From Pseudomonadota bacterium (GTDB taxonomy: Bacteria; Pseudomonadota; Alphaproteobacteria; Caulobacterales; Caulobacteraceae): 13,790 nucleotides of DNA. The stretch lies in NCBI GenBank assembly GCA_023434265.1, contig JAEYTA010000071.1, positions 1 to 13,790 on the forward strand. Direction: 5' to 3'. The translations under genes were made by a program, and so were the position numbers. The notes below the pieces were generated by a model that saw nothing but the letters and a program-made list of their open reading frames with translations, was not told where the DNA came from and made no database searches. Positions 1 through 6,067 of the stretch are shown piece by piece. Each line of letters begins with the position of its first letter. Within the stretch, counting starts at the first letter, position 1.

Positions 1-794
1 GCGGTGATGAAGCCGACCTCGCCCGGGCCGAGCTGGTCGACCGGGGTGTTCTTGGGCAGGAAGACGCCGACGCGGTCGACCAGGTGGGTCGAGCCGTTCT
101 GCATGAATTTGACCCGCTGGCCGGCCCTGAGCACGCCGTCGAAGACGCGGACCAGCAGGACCACGCCGAGGTAGGGGTCGTACCAGGCGTCGACCAGCAT
201 GGCCTTCAGCGGGGCGGCGGGGTCGCCCCTGGGGGCCGGCAGGCGGGTGACGATGGCCTCCAGCACGTCCTCGATCCCCAGGCCGGACTTGGCCGAGCAG
301 ACCACGGCGTCGGAGGCGTCGAGGCCGATGACCTCCTCGATCTGGGCCTTGACCCGTTCCGGCTCGGCGGCGGGCAGGTCGATCTTGTTGAGGACCGGGA
401 CGATCTCGTGGTTGTTGTCGATGGCCTGGTAGACGTTGGCCAGGGTCTGGGCCTCGACCCCCTGCGACGCGTCGACGACCAGCAGGGAGCCCTCGCAGGC
501 CGCCAGGCTGCGGCTGACCTCATAGGCGAAGTCCACGTGCCCCGGCGTGTCCATCAGGTTGAGGACGTAGTCGAGGCCGTCCCTCGCCTTGTAGGTCAGG
601 CGCACCGTCTGCGCCTTGATTGTGATCCCGCGCTCCTTCTCGATGTCCATGTTGTCAAGGACTTGCGCCGACATCTCCCGCGCCGTCAGCCCGCCGGTGA
701 CCTGAATCAGGCGGTCGGACAGGGTCGACTTGCCGTGGTCGATGTGGGCCACCACGGAGAAGTTGCGGATACGTTCGATCGGAGGGGTCGGCAT
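1..794 (-). CDS. lepA: Elongation factor 4 (LepA) GTPase, N-terminal part
   Basis: This is the N-terminal 264 codons of LepA/EF-4, a ribosome-associated translational GTPase that back-translocates stalled ribosomes or aids subunit biogenesis. The family is about 600 residues, so more than half lies beyond the left edge. The reverse-strand translation starts MPTPPIERIRNFSVVAHIDH at the ATG at 794-792. All GTPase signatures are visible: G1 AHIDHGKST (residues 16-24), the switch I region ERGITIKAQTV, G3 DTPGHVDF, G4 NKID, and G5 SAKSGLG. The ERGITIKAQ sequence and the absence of an EF-G-type insertion favour LepA over EF-G, EF-Tu or TypA/BipA. No strong ribosome-binding site precedes the ATG, which fits the very short leader predicted from the upstream promoter candidate. 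It is transcribed away from the RND efflux operon, and no functional link between the two is evident. Identification is secure. Confidence 0.96.
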   Translation of the reverse strand, partial: MPTPPIERIRNFSVVAHIDHGKSTLSDRLIQVTGGLTAREMSAQVLDNMDIEKERGITIKAQTVRLTYKARDGLDYVLNLMDTPGHVDFAYEVSRSLAACEGSLLVVDASQGVEAQTLANVYQAIDNNHEIVPVLNKIDLPAAEPERVKAQIEEVIGLDASDAVVCSAKSGLGIEDVLEAIVTRLPAPRGDPAAPLKAMLVDAWYDPYLGVVLLVRVFDGVLRAGQRVKFMQNGSTHLVDRVGVFLPKNTPVDQLGPGEVGFIT

Positions 795-803
795 GGTCCG
801 GCG

Positions 804-833
804 CGCCTAGCACGCGCGCGAGAAAAGCGCCAA
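804..833 (-). promoter_or_regulatory. Candidate lepA promoter
   Basis: Reading the minus strand, TTGGCGC (833-827) is followed after 15 nt by GCTAGGCG (811-804). This resembles the Caulobacter sigma-73 consensus TTGACGS-N10-14-GCTANAWC, recalled from the literature. The -35 has one mismatch in its first six bases; the -10 keeps only the GCTA half. Transcription would begin only a few bases before the lepA ATG at 794, giving an almost leaderless message. The prediction is by eye and tentative. Confidence 0.3.
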
Positions 834-878
834 CGGGCGGTGAAATCAGGCTTGGACGGTCACTGATTTTGTTGCGGA

Positions 879-892
879 TTACTTCGACGTAA
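879..892. promoter_or_regulatory. Short palindrome between lepA and the efflux operon
   Basis: The 14-mer TTACTTCGACGTAA is palindromic at 12 of 14 positions (TTAC-x-TCGA-x-GTAA). It lies in the 225-bp gap between the divergent lepA and RND operon starts, about 130 bp before the membrane fusion protein GTG. Many RND pumps are controlled by TetR-type repressors that bind short palindromes, but no regulator gene is adjacent here. An operator role is inference only, and a palindrome of this length could occur by chance. Confidence 0.2.
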
Positions 893-1019
893 GGCGCGGT
901 TTGGCGGGTTTCCCGGCAGCCCCGGAAACGCTATTCAACGACGGATGACAACCGGGCGCCGGGACGGCGTCCCATCGCGCGCATCGTCCTCCCCGGCGGC
1001 GCGCCAAGGGGATAACACT

Positions 1020-2171
1020 GTGGCCATCAGCCTCCGCATCAACCGGACCCTGGCGACCCTTGTTCTGGCCGCGAGCCTCGGAGCCCTGGCTGCCTGCAGC
1101 GGGCATGGGGAGGAGAAGACTGCCGAGAAGGCTGCGGCGGGCGGACAGACCGTGACGGTCGTCACGCCCGTGCTGCAGGACCTGCCACGGATCGTGAACG
1201 CGTCGGGCACCATCGCCGCTTGGGAGGAGGTGCCGGTCGGGGCCGAGACCGGCGGCCTGACTGCCGTGTCCGTGCTCGTCGACGAAGGCTCGTACGTCCG
1301 GCAGGGGCAGCCGCTGGTGCAGATGAACGACGCCCTGCTCCGCGCCCAGGTGCGCCAGCAGCAGGCCGCGGTGCAGACCGCCCAGGCCAACGCCGCCCGC
1401 GACGACGCGGCGCTGGCGCGGGCCCAGGAGCTGAAGGAGCGCGGCTTCCTCAGCCAGGCCTCGCTCGACACCGCCCTGGCCAACCAGCGGGCGTCGCAGG
1501 CCAATCTGGCCGCGGCCCAGGCGGCCCTGGCCGAGACGCGGACGCGTCTGTCGCAGGCGACCCTGCGCGCGCCGGTCTCCGGGCTGGTGATCAGCCGCAG
1601 CGTCACCCGCGGCCAGATCGTGGCGTCCGGGACCGAGTTGTTCCGCATCGTCCGGGATGGACGGCTGGAGCTCGACGCCCGCGTGCCGGAGACCGAGCTG
1701 GGGCTGGTGCGCGCCGGGCAGGGCGCGACGGTGTCGTCGGACGAGGTCGGCGAGACCACCGGCCGGGTGCGGATCGTCACTCCCGAGGTCAACGCCGAAA
1801 CGCGGCTGGGCATCGCCCGCATCGCGCTGAACGGGTCCGGCGGCTTCCGGCCCGGCATGTTCGCCCGCGCCCGCATCGAGGCCGGCAGCCGCCCGTCCCT
1901 AACCGTGCCGACGGCTGCGGTGCTCTACCGCGAGAACCGCGCCGGGGTGTTCGTGCTCGCCGACGGCAACCGGGTGCGCTTCCAGCCGGTGACGGTGCTG
2001 TCGCGGACCGAGCAGCGCTCGGCCTTGGAAGGCCTGCCGGAAGGCGTGCGTGTGGTGGTCGAAGGGGCGGGCTTCCTCGCCGACGGCGACCGGGTTCGGG
2101 TGGTGGCCGCGGCCCCCGCAGCCGCTCGCGCCGCGGCCCCGGCCGCCGCCGCTCCCGCCGCGAAGAAGTAA
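1020..2171 (+). CDS. RND efflux periplasmic adaptor (membrane fusion lipoprotein)
   Basis: This 383-residue adaptor links an inner-membrane RND pump to an outer-membrane channel. I chose the GTG at 1020 because it is preceded by AAGGGG (about 9 nt away) and begins a compact lipoprotein signal: MAISLRINRTL, a hydrophobic stretch, and the lipobox LAAC with the lipidated Cys at residue 26. An in-frame ATG at 945 would add 25 residues that spoil the signal peptide. Domains in order are: lipoprotein signal and linker, first half of the biotinyl-lipoyl-like domain (about residues 48-100, with EGSYVRQGQPLVQM), an alpha-helical coiled-coil hairpin rich in Ala and Gln (about 100-180), second lipoyl half (LRAPVSGLVISRSVTRGQ), beta-barrel domain, and membrane-proximal domain. 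The protein ends in a low-complexity Ala/Pro tail (VAAAPAAARAAAPAAAAP). The permease gene follows after 9 bp, so the two form an operon. The substrate cannot be read from the sequence. Confidence 0.92.
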   Translation: MAISLRINRTLATLVLAASLGALAACSGHGEEKTAEKAAAGGQTVTVVTPVLQDLPRIVNASGTIAAWEEVPVGAETGGLTAVSVLVDEGSYVRQGQPLVQMNDALLRAQVRQQQAAVQTAQANAARDDAALARAQELKERGFLSQASLDTALANQRASQANLAAAQAALAETRTRLSQATLRAPVSGLVISRSVTRGQIVASGTELFRIVRDGRLELDARVPETELGLVRAGQGATVSSDEVGETTGRVRIVTPEVNAETRLGIARIALNGSGGFRPGMFARARIEAGSRPSLTVPTAAVLYRENRAGVFVLADGNRVRFQPVTVLSRTEQRSALEGLPEGVRVVVEGAGFLADGDRVRVVAAAPAAARAAAPAAAAPAAKK

Positions 2172-2180
2172 GGCCGGGCC

Positions 2181-5100
2181 ATGCGCAATATCTCGTCCTG
2201 GTCGATCCGGAATCCCATTCCGATCATCCTGCTGTTCGTGCTGCTGACCCTCGCCGGGGTGGTCGGCTTCATGGGCATGCGGGTCAACAACAACCCCGAC
2301 ATCGATTTCCCGCTGGTGGCGGTGACCGCCGTTCGTCCGGGCGCTGCGCCCAGCGAGATGGAGGTGCAAGTCACCCGGCTGATCGAGGACTCGATCTCCG
2401 GCCTGTCGGGCGTGAGGCACATCTATTCGAACATCTCGGACGGGGTGTCGTCGACCACCATCGAGTTCGAGCTCTCGACCGACACCGAGCGGGCCACCAA
2501 CGATGTGCGCAACGCCATGAGCACGGTGCGCGCCTCGCTGCCGCAGGACATGCAGGAGCCGACCGTCCAGCGCATCGACATAACGGGCGACGCCCTGATC
2601 ACCTGGGTGGTGCGCTCGCCGACGATGACGCCGGAGGAGATCAGCTGGTTCGTCGACAACGAGGTCAGCCGCGCCCTGCTGGGTCTCGGCGGGGTCGGCG
2701 AGGTCAACCGCTCGGGCGGCGTCGACCGCGAGATCCGGGTCGAACTCGATCCGGATCGGCTGGCGGCCTTCGGCGTGACCGCGCAGGCGGTCAGCCAGGC
2801 GCTGACCAGCGTCAACAGCGACATGCCGGGCGGCCGGGTGACGGTATCGGGCTCGGAACGGTCCATCCGCACCCTCGGGGCTGCCGGCTCGGTCGACCAG
2901 CTGCGCGAGACCCTGGTCCCGCTGGGCGGCGGTCGCACGGTGCGTCTGGGCGATCTCGGCACGGTCGAGGACAAGTGGACCGAGCCGCGGCGGCTGGCCC
3001 GCTACAACGGCCAGGAAGCCGTGACCTTCAACTTCCTTCGGTCGCGCGACGCTAGCGAGGTCGACCTGGCGAAGAAGGTGCGGGCCGAGGTGGCGCGGAT
3101 CGACGAGGCGCATCCGGAGCTGACGATCTCGCAGGTCACCTCGAGCGTGAAGTACATCGAGGAGAGCTACCTCGCCTCGCTGGAGGCGCTGGCCCTGGGC
3201 GCCGCGCTGGCGGTGCTCGTGGTGTTCATCTTCCTGCGCGACTGGCGGGCGACGCTGATCGCGGCCACCGCCATGCCGATGTCGCTGATCCCGACCTTCG
3301 CGGTGCTGGCGCCCATGGGACAGTCGCTGAACGGCGTGACCCTGCTGGCCCTGTCGCTGACCATCGGCATCCTCGTCGACGACGCCATTGTGGAGATCGA
3401 GAACATCGTCCGGCACATGCGGGACGGCAAACCGCCCTATCCGGCGGCCATGGAGGCGGCCGACGAGATCGGGCTGGCGGTGTTGGCCACCACCTCGACC
3501 ATCGTGGCGGTGTTCGCGCCGGTCGGCTTCATGCCGGGCATCATCGGCCAATTCTTCAAAGCCTTCGCGCTCGCCGCCTGCGTCTCGGTGCTGTTCTCCC
3601 TGCTGGTCGCCCGAACGCTCACGCCGCTGATGGCGGCCTATCTGCTCAAGCACACCAGCCACGAGGACAAGGATCCGCCGTGGATGAACGGCTACCTCCG
3701 GGCGCTGAGGTGGTCGCTGGCCAACCGTTGGAAGGTCTGGCTGGCCGGGGGCGCCTTCCTCGTCTCGTCCTTCGTGCTGGCCGCGGTCGCTCAACTGTCG
3801 TTCGAGTTCATGTCGCCGGCCGACGAGTCGCGCGCCGCCTTCCAGGTGGAGCTGCCGCCCGGCTCGACCCTGCGCCAGACCGACACGGTGGTGCAGCGCG
3901 TCACCCGCGAGTTGCGCGAGCGGCCCGAGGTGATCTCGGTCTACGCCGCCATCGGCGGGCAGGACGTCAACCAGGCCAACATCTACGCCGACATGGTGCC
4001 CAAGGGCGAACGCGACCTGAGCCAGCAGGAGTTCGCCCGCGTCATGGTCGAGGAATTCAAGGACATCCCCGGCATCCGCGTGCGCGCGGGCATCGCCCAG
4101 CAGGGAGGCGGCCCCAGCGACGGGACCAGCTACACCTTCGCCATCCTGGGGGACAATCCGCAGACCCTGAACGCGGCCGCCCGGGCCGTGGAGGCGGAGA
4201 TGCGGGGCGTGGAGGGCCTGGCCAACGTGGTCAACACCGCGGCCATCGCCCGGCCGGAGATCCTGATCAGCCCGCTGCCGGACCGGGCGGCCTTGGCCGG
4301 GGTGTCGACCGCTTCGATCTCGCAGGCCATCCGCGTGGCGACGATCGGCGACGTCGAACAGGCCCTGCCCAAGTACAATCTCGGCGACCGGCAGGTGCCG
4401 ATCCGGCTGCAACTGACCGAAGCAGCGCGGCACGACCTGTCGGTGCTTGAGACCTTGCAGGTTCCGACCGCCACGGGCGGGACGGTGCCGCTGGGCTCCG
4501 TGGCCGACATCCAGTTCGGCGCCGGGCCGGCGACCGTCAGCCGTCAGGACCGGTCGCGCATCGCCTCGATCACCGCCGAGCTGGAAGGGATCACCACCGG
4601 AGCGGCGGCCCAGCGCGTGCAGCAGCTGGAGTCGGTCCGGAACCTGCCGACCGGCGTGCGCCAGGTTCCGGCCGGGGACGCCGAGTTCATCCAGGAGATG
4701 ATCACCGGTTTCGCCATCGCCTTCAGCTCGGGCATCCTGCTGATGTACGCGGTGCTGGTCCTGCTGTTCAAAAGCTTCGCCTATCCGATCACCATCATGG
4801 CCGCCCTGCCCCTGGCCATCGGCGGCGCCTTCGTCGGCCTGCTGCTGATGGGGTCCAGCTTCTCGATCTCGTCGCTGATCGGGCTGCTGATGCTGATGGG
4901 GATCGCGGCCAAGAACTCGATCCTGCTGGTCGACTATGTGATCATGGCGCGCAAGGACGGGATGACCCGCCGTGAGGCGCTGCTGGACGCCGCCCACAAG
5001 CGGGCCCGGCCGATCCTGATGACGACAGTGGCCATGGGCGCGGGCATGCTGCCGATCGCAGTCGGGCTCGGGGCCGATGTCGAGTTTCGCCAGCCGATGG

Positions 5101-5273
5101 CCATTGCGGTGATCGGGGGCCTGATCACCTCGACCTTCCTGTCGCTGCTGTTCATCCCGTCGATCTTCACCATCGTGGACGACCTCGCCGGCTTCTTCTC
5201 GCGGCGGCTGGGCAAGATGTTCGAGGGTCAGCGGCACACGCCGGTCAAGGCGAGGCCGGCGGAGGCCGAGTAG
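2181..5273 (+). CDS. RND efflux permease (AcrB/HAE1-like)
   Basis: This is a 1030-residue proton-driven inner-membrane efflux pump subunit, full length for the family. It begins MRNISSWSIRNPIPIILLFV with the first membrane helix, followed by a large periplasmic loop, a six-helix block, a second periplasmic loop and a second helix block (12 helices expected). The proton-relay residues match AcrB: an Asp pair D400/D401 in TM4 (GILVDDAIVEIENI) and K911 in TM10 (MGIAAKNSILLVDYV), equivalent to AcrB D407/D408 and K940. The double Asp and the Lys favour the drug/hydrophobe (HAE1) type over heavy-metal (CusA) or protein-export (SecDF) types. It is coupled to the adaptor directly upstream. No outer-membrane factor gene follows, so the pump presumably uses a TolC-like channel encoded elsewhere. 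Substrate is unknown; a multidrug or envelope-lipid substrate is equally possible from what can be seen. Confidence 0.94.
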   Translation: MRNISSWSIRNPIPIILLFVLLTLAGVVGFMGMRVNNNPDIDFPLVAVTAVRPGAAPSEMEVQVTRLIEDSISGLSGVRHIYSNISDGVSSTTIEFELSTDTERATNDVRNAMSTVRASLPQDMQEPTVQRIDITGDALITWVVRSPTMTPEEISWFVDNEVSRALLGLGGVGEVNRSGGVDREIRVELDPDRLAAFGVTAQAVSQALTSVNSDMPGGRVTVSGSERSIRTLGAAGSVDQLRETLVPLGGGRTVRLGDLGTVEDKWTEPRRLARYNGQEAVTFNFLRSRDASEVDLAKKVRAEVARIDEAHPELTISQVTSSVKYIEESYLASLEALALGAALAVLVVFIFLRDWRATLIAATAMPMSLIPTFAVLAPMGQSLNGVTLLALSLTIGILVDDAIVEIENIVRHMRDGKPPYPAAMEAADEIGLAVLATTSTIVAVFAPVGFMPGIIGQFFKAFALAACVSVLFSLLVARTLTPLMAAYLLKHTSHEDKDPPWMNGYLRALRWSLANRWKVWLAGGAFLVSSFVLAAVAQLSFEFMSPADESRAAFQVELPPGSTLRQTDTVVQRVTRELRERPEVISVYAAIGGQDVNQANIYADMVPKGERDLSQQEFARVMVEEFKDIPGIRVRAGIAQQGGGPSDGTSYTFAILGDNPQTLNAAARAVEAEMRGVEGLANVVNTAAIARPEILISPLPDRAALAGVSTASISQAIRVATIGDVEQALPKYNLGDRQVPIRLQLTEAARHDLSVLETLQVPTATGGTVPLGSVADIQFGAGPATVSRQDRSRIASITAELEGITTGAAAQRVQQLESVRNLPTGVRQVPAGDAEFIQEMITGFAIAFSSGILLMYAVLVLLFKSFAYPITIMAALPLAIGGAFVGLLLMGSSFSISSLIGLLMLMGIAAKNSILLVDYVIMARKDGMTRREALLDAAHKRARPILMTTVAMGAGMLPIAVGLGADVEFRQPMAIAVIGGLITSTFLSLLFIPSIFTIVDDLAGFFSRRLGKMFEGQRHTPVKARPAEAE

Positions 5274-5424
5274 ACGGGCGCCAGGGACGCCCCTGCGTGG
5301 ACGGCGGCATGACAAATTCGCCACGCCCGCCCGAAAGAGTGGGCCGGCGGCGCCTATGGCGCTGGTCTGTCCGATCATTACAGTTGTATGGTGACGCTTC
5401 TTTTCAACTCGATTGGGGATTTCC

Positions 5425-5649
5425 GTGAAAAAGACCATTGCCGCCGTGACGGCGGGACTGCTGCTCGTGGCCGGCCAGGCGGCCGCCGCCAACGGCTCGG
5501 CGACCGCCCGCGTCGGCGATCGCATCGGCGCCGCCACGGATGAAGCCAGCGAGTTCGCCGGCGTTCCGCTGCCGATCCTGCTGATCGGCGCCGCCGTCAT
5601 CGTGGCCGGCGTTGTCGCCGCCACGGACGACGACAGCGAAAGCGACTGA
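5425..5649 (+). CDS. Small secreted or membrane protein with acidic tail, unknown function
   Basis: This 74-residue protein starts at GTG 5425, with GGGGA at 5415-5419 placed 5 nt upstream. A TTG at 5413 is in frame but overlaps that site, so it is less likely. Residues 1-22 form a Sec signal peptide (basic VKKT, hydrophobic AGLLLVAG, AQAAA-type cleavage before Asn23). A short polar segment follows, then a second hydrophobic helix at about residues 47-67 (PLPILLIGAAVIVAGVVAA), and an acidic tail TDDDSESD. The mature form would therefore be a single-span inner-membrane protein with a highly acidic C-terminus. I do not recognise a family. Proteins of similar design (signal peptide, one helix, Asp/Ser tail) are common as uncharacterised small genes in Caulobacterales and Sphingomonadales. 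It is followed at once by a strong terminator, so it is a monocistronic unit separate from the RND operon. Confidence 0.72.
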   Translation: MKKTIAAVTAGLLLVAGQAAAANGSATARVGDRIGAATDEASEFAGVPLPILLIGAAVIVAGVVAATDDDSESD

Positions 5650-5670
5650 TATCCCGAGAGGGATGCCTCA

Positions 5671-5701
5671 AGCCCTCGCCGTATCACGGCGAGGGCTTTT
5701 T
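5671..5701 (+). terminator. Rho-independent terminator after the 74-residue gene
   Basis: AGCCCTCGCCG (5671-5681) pairs perfectly with CGGCGAGGGCT (5687-5697) around the 5-nt loop TATCA. The stem is 11 bp and runs into TTTTT (5697-5701). It lies 22 bp beyond the stop codon of the 74-residue gene. There is no A-run on the left side, so it acts on plus-strand transcripts only. Confidence 0.92.
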
Positions 5702-5730
5702 GCTGTTTGGCGGCGGTTGGCCGCAGCGTC

Positions 5731-5758
5731 TTGCGGCGCGCGATCGATCTGCTAGTCG
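5731..5758 (+). promoter_or_regulatory. Candidate promoter for the 43-residue gene
   Basis: TTGCGGC (5731-5737) followed after 13 nt by GCTAGTCG (5751-5758) resembles the Caulobacter housekeeping consensus TTGACGS-N10-14-GCTANAWC. It sits between the preceding terminator and the GTG at 5786 and would give a leader of roughly 20 nt that contains the ribosome-binding site. The match is imperfect and unproven, but its location makes sense because the terminator upstream means the small gene needs its own promoter. Confidence 0.4.
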
Positions 5759-5785
5759 GACATCCGTATTTCGGGGATCGTCTGC

Positions 5786-5917
5786 GTGCGCTGGCTTCGT
5801 AAAATCATCAAGCGTTTGAAGTGCCGCCGCCACCGCTGGCGGCCGGACCGGCGCAAGCCGGGGCGCGAGTTCTGCGACCTGTGCGGCGCGCGCCGGACCG
5901 TGGCGGTGGTCGACTGA
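5786..5917 (+). CDS. 43-residue basic protein with CxxH...CxxC (putative zinc-binding)
   Basis: This tiny gene runs from GTG 5786 to TGA 5917. GGGGA (5773-5777) lies 8 nt before the start. The translation begins VRWLRKIIKRLK, then CRRHRWRPDRR, and ends FCDLCGARRTVAVVD. C13 and H16 (CxxH) and C30 and C33 (CxxC) are spaced like a small zinc knuckle or ribbon. About 16 of the 43 residues are Arg or Lys, suggesting contact with nucleic acid, ribosome or acidic lipid headgroups. The overall pattern (basic amphipathic start, C..H.W, then CxxCG) recalls short phage- or bacterium-encoded Cys/His proteins such as those placed in DUF1660; that comparison is from memory. It lies alone between two terminators, next to a candidate promoter. 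Function is unknown, and its reality rests on the ribosome-binding site, the paired metal-ligand motifs and the promoter-like sequence. Confidence 0.6.
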   Translation: MRWLRKIIKRLKCRRHRWRPDRRKPGREFCDLCGARRTVAVVD

Positions 5918-6008
5918 CGACCGGTCGAGCCGCCGCCCGGCCCAGGGGCCGGGCCGACGCTCCACGCCCTTTCTTCCTGGAGCCCGGCCCCGCCAGCTCC
6001 CGCCCAAG

Positions 6009-6040
6009 AAAAAGCCGGCCGGGGTTTCCCCCGGCCGGCT
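6009..6040 (-). terminator. Rho-independent terminator of the TonB receptor gene
   Basis: On the minus strand, AGCCGGCCGGGG (6040-6029) pairs perfectly over 12 bp with CCCCGGCCGGCT (6024-6013) around a 4-nt loop, and the stem runs into five T residues (6013-6009). It lies 27 bp beyond the TonB receptor stop codon. The A-run is on the plus-strand left side only, so it terminates leftward transcription. Confidence 0.9.
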
Positions 6041-6067
6041 CGTCCGTTCCGCCGTGCGGCGGTGCGA

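Noticed and set aside
84..866. 260-codon open frame on the plus strand opposite lepA
   Set aside because: The minus strand encodes all LepA GTPase motifs over this stretch; the plus frame has no family features and runs past the lepA start.
945..1019. ATG at 945 as the start of the membrane fusion protein
   Set aside because: It adds 25 polar residues before a perfect lipoprotein signal; the GTG at 1020 has a ribosome-binding site and places the lipobox correctly.
1899..5687. 1262-codon open frame on the minus strand opposite the RND operon
   Set aside because: It is a shadow of the high-GC permease and adaptor genes: repetitive His/Arg/Gly/Asp composition, no recognisable domain, and it crosses two genes and a terminator. 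The plus-strand proteins have clear family motifs.
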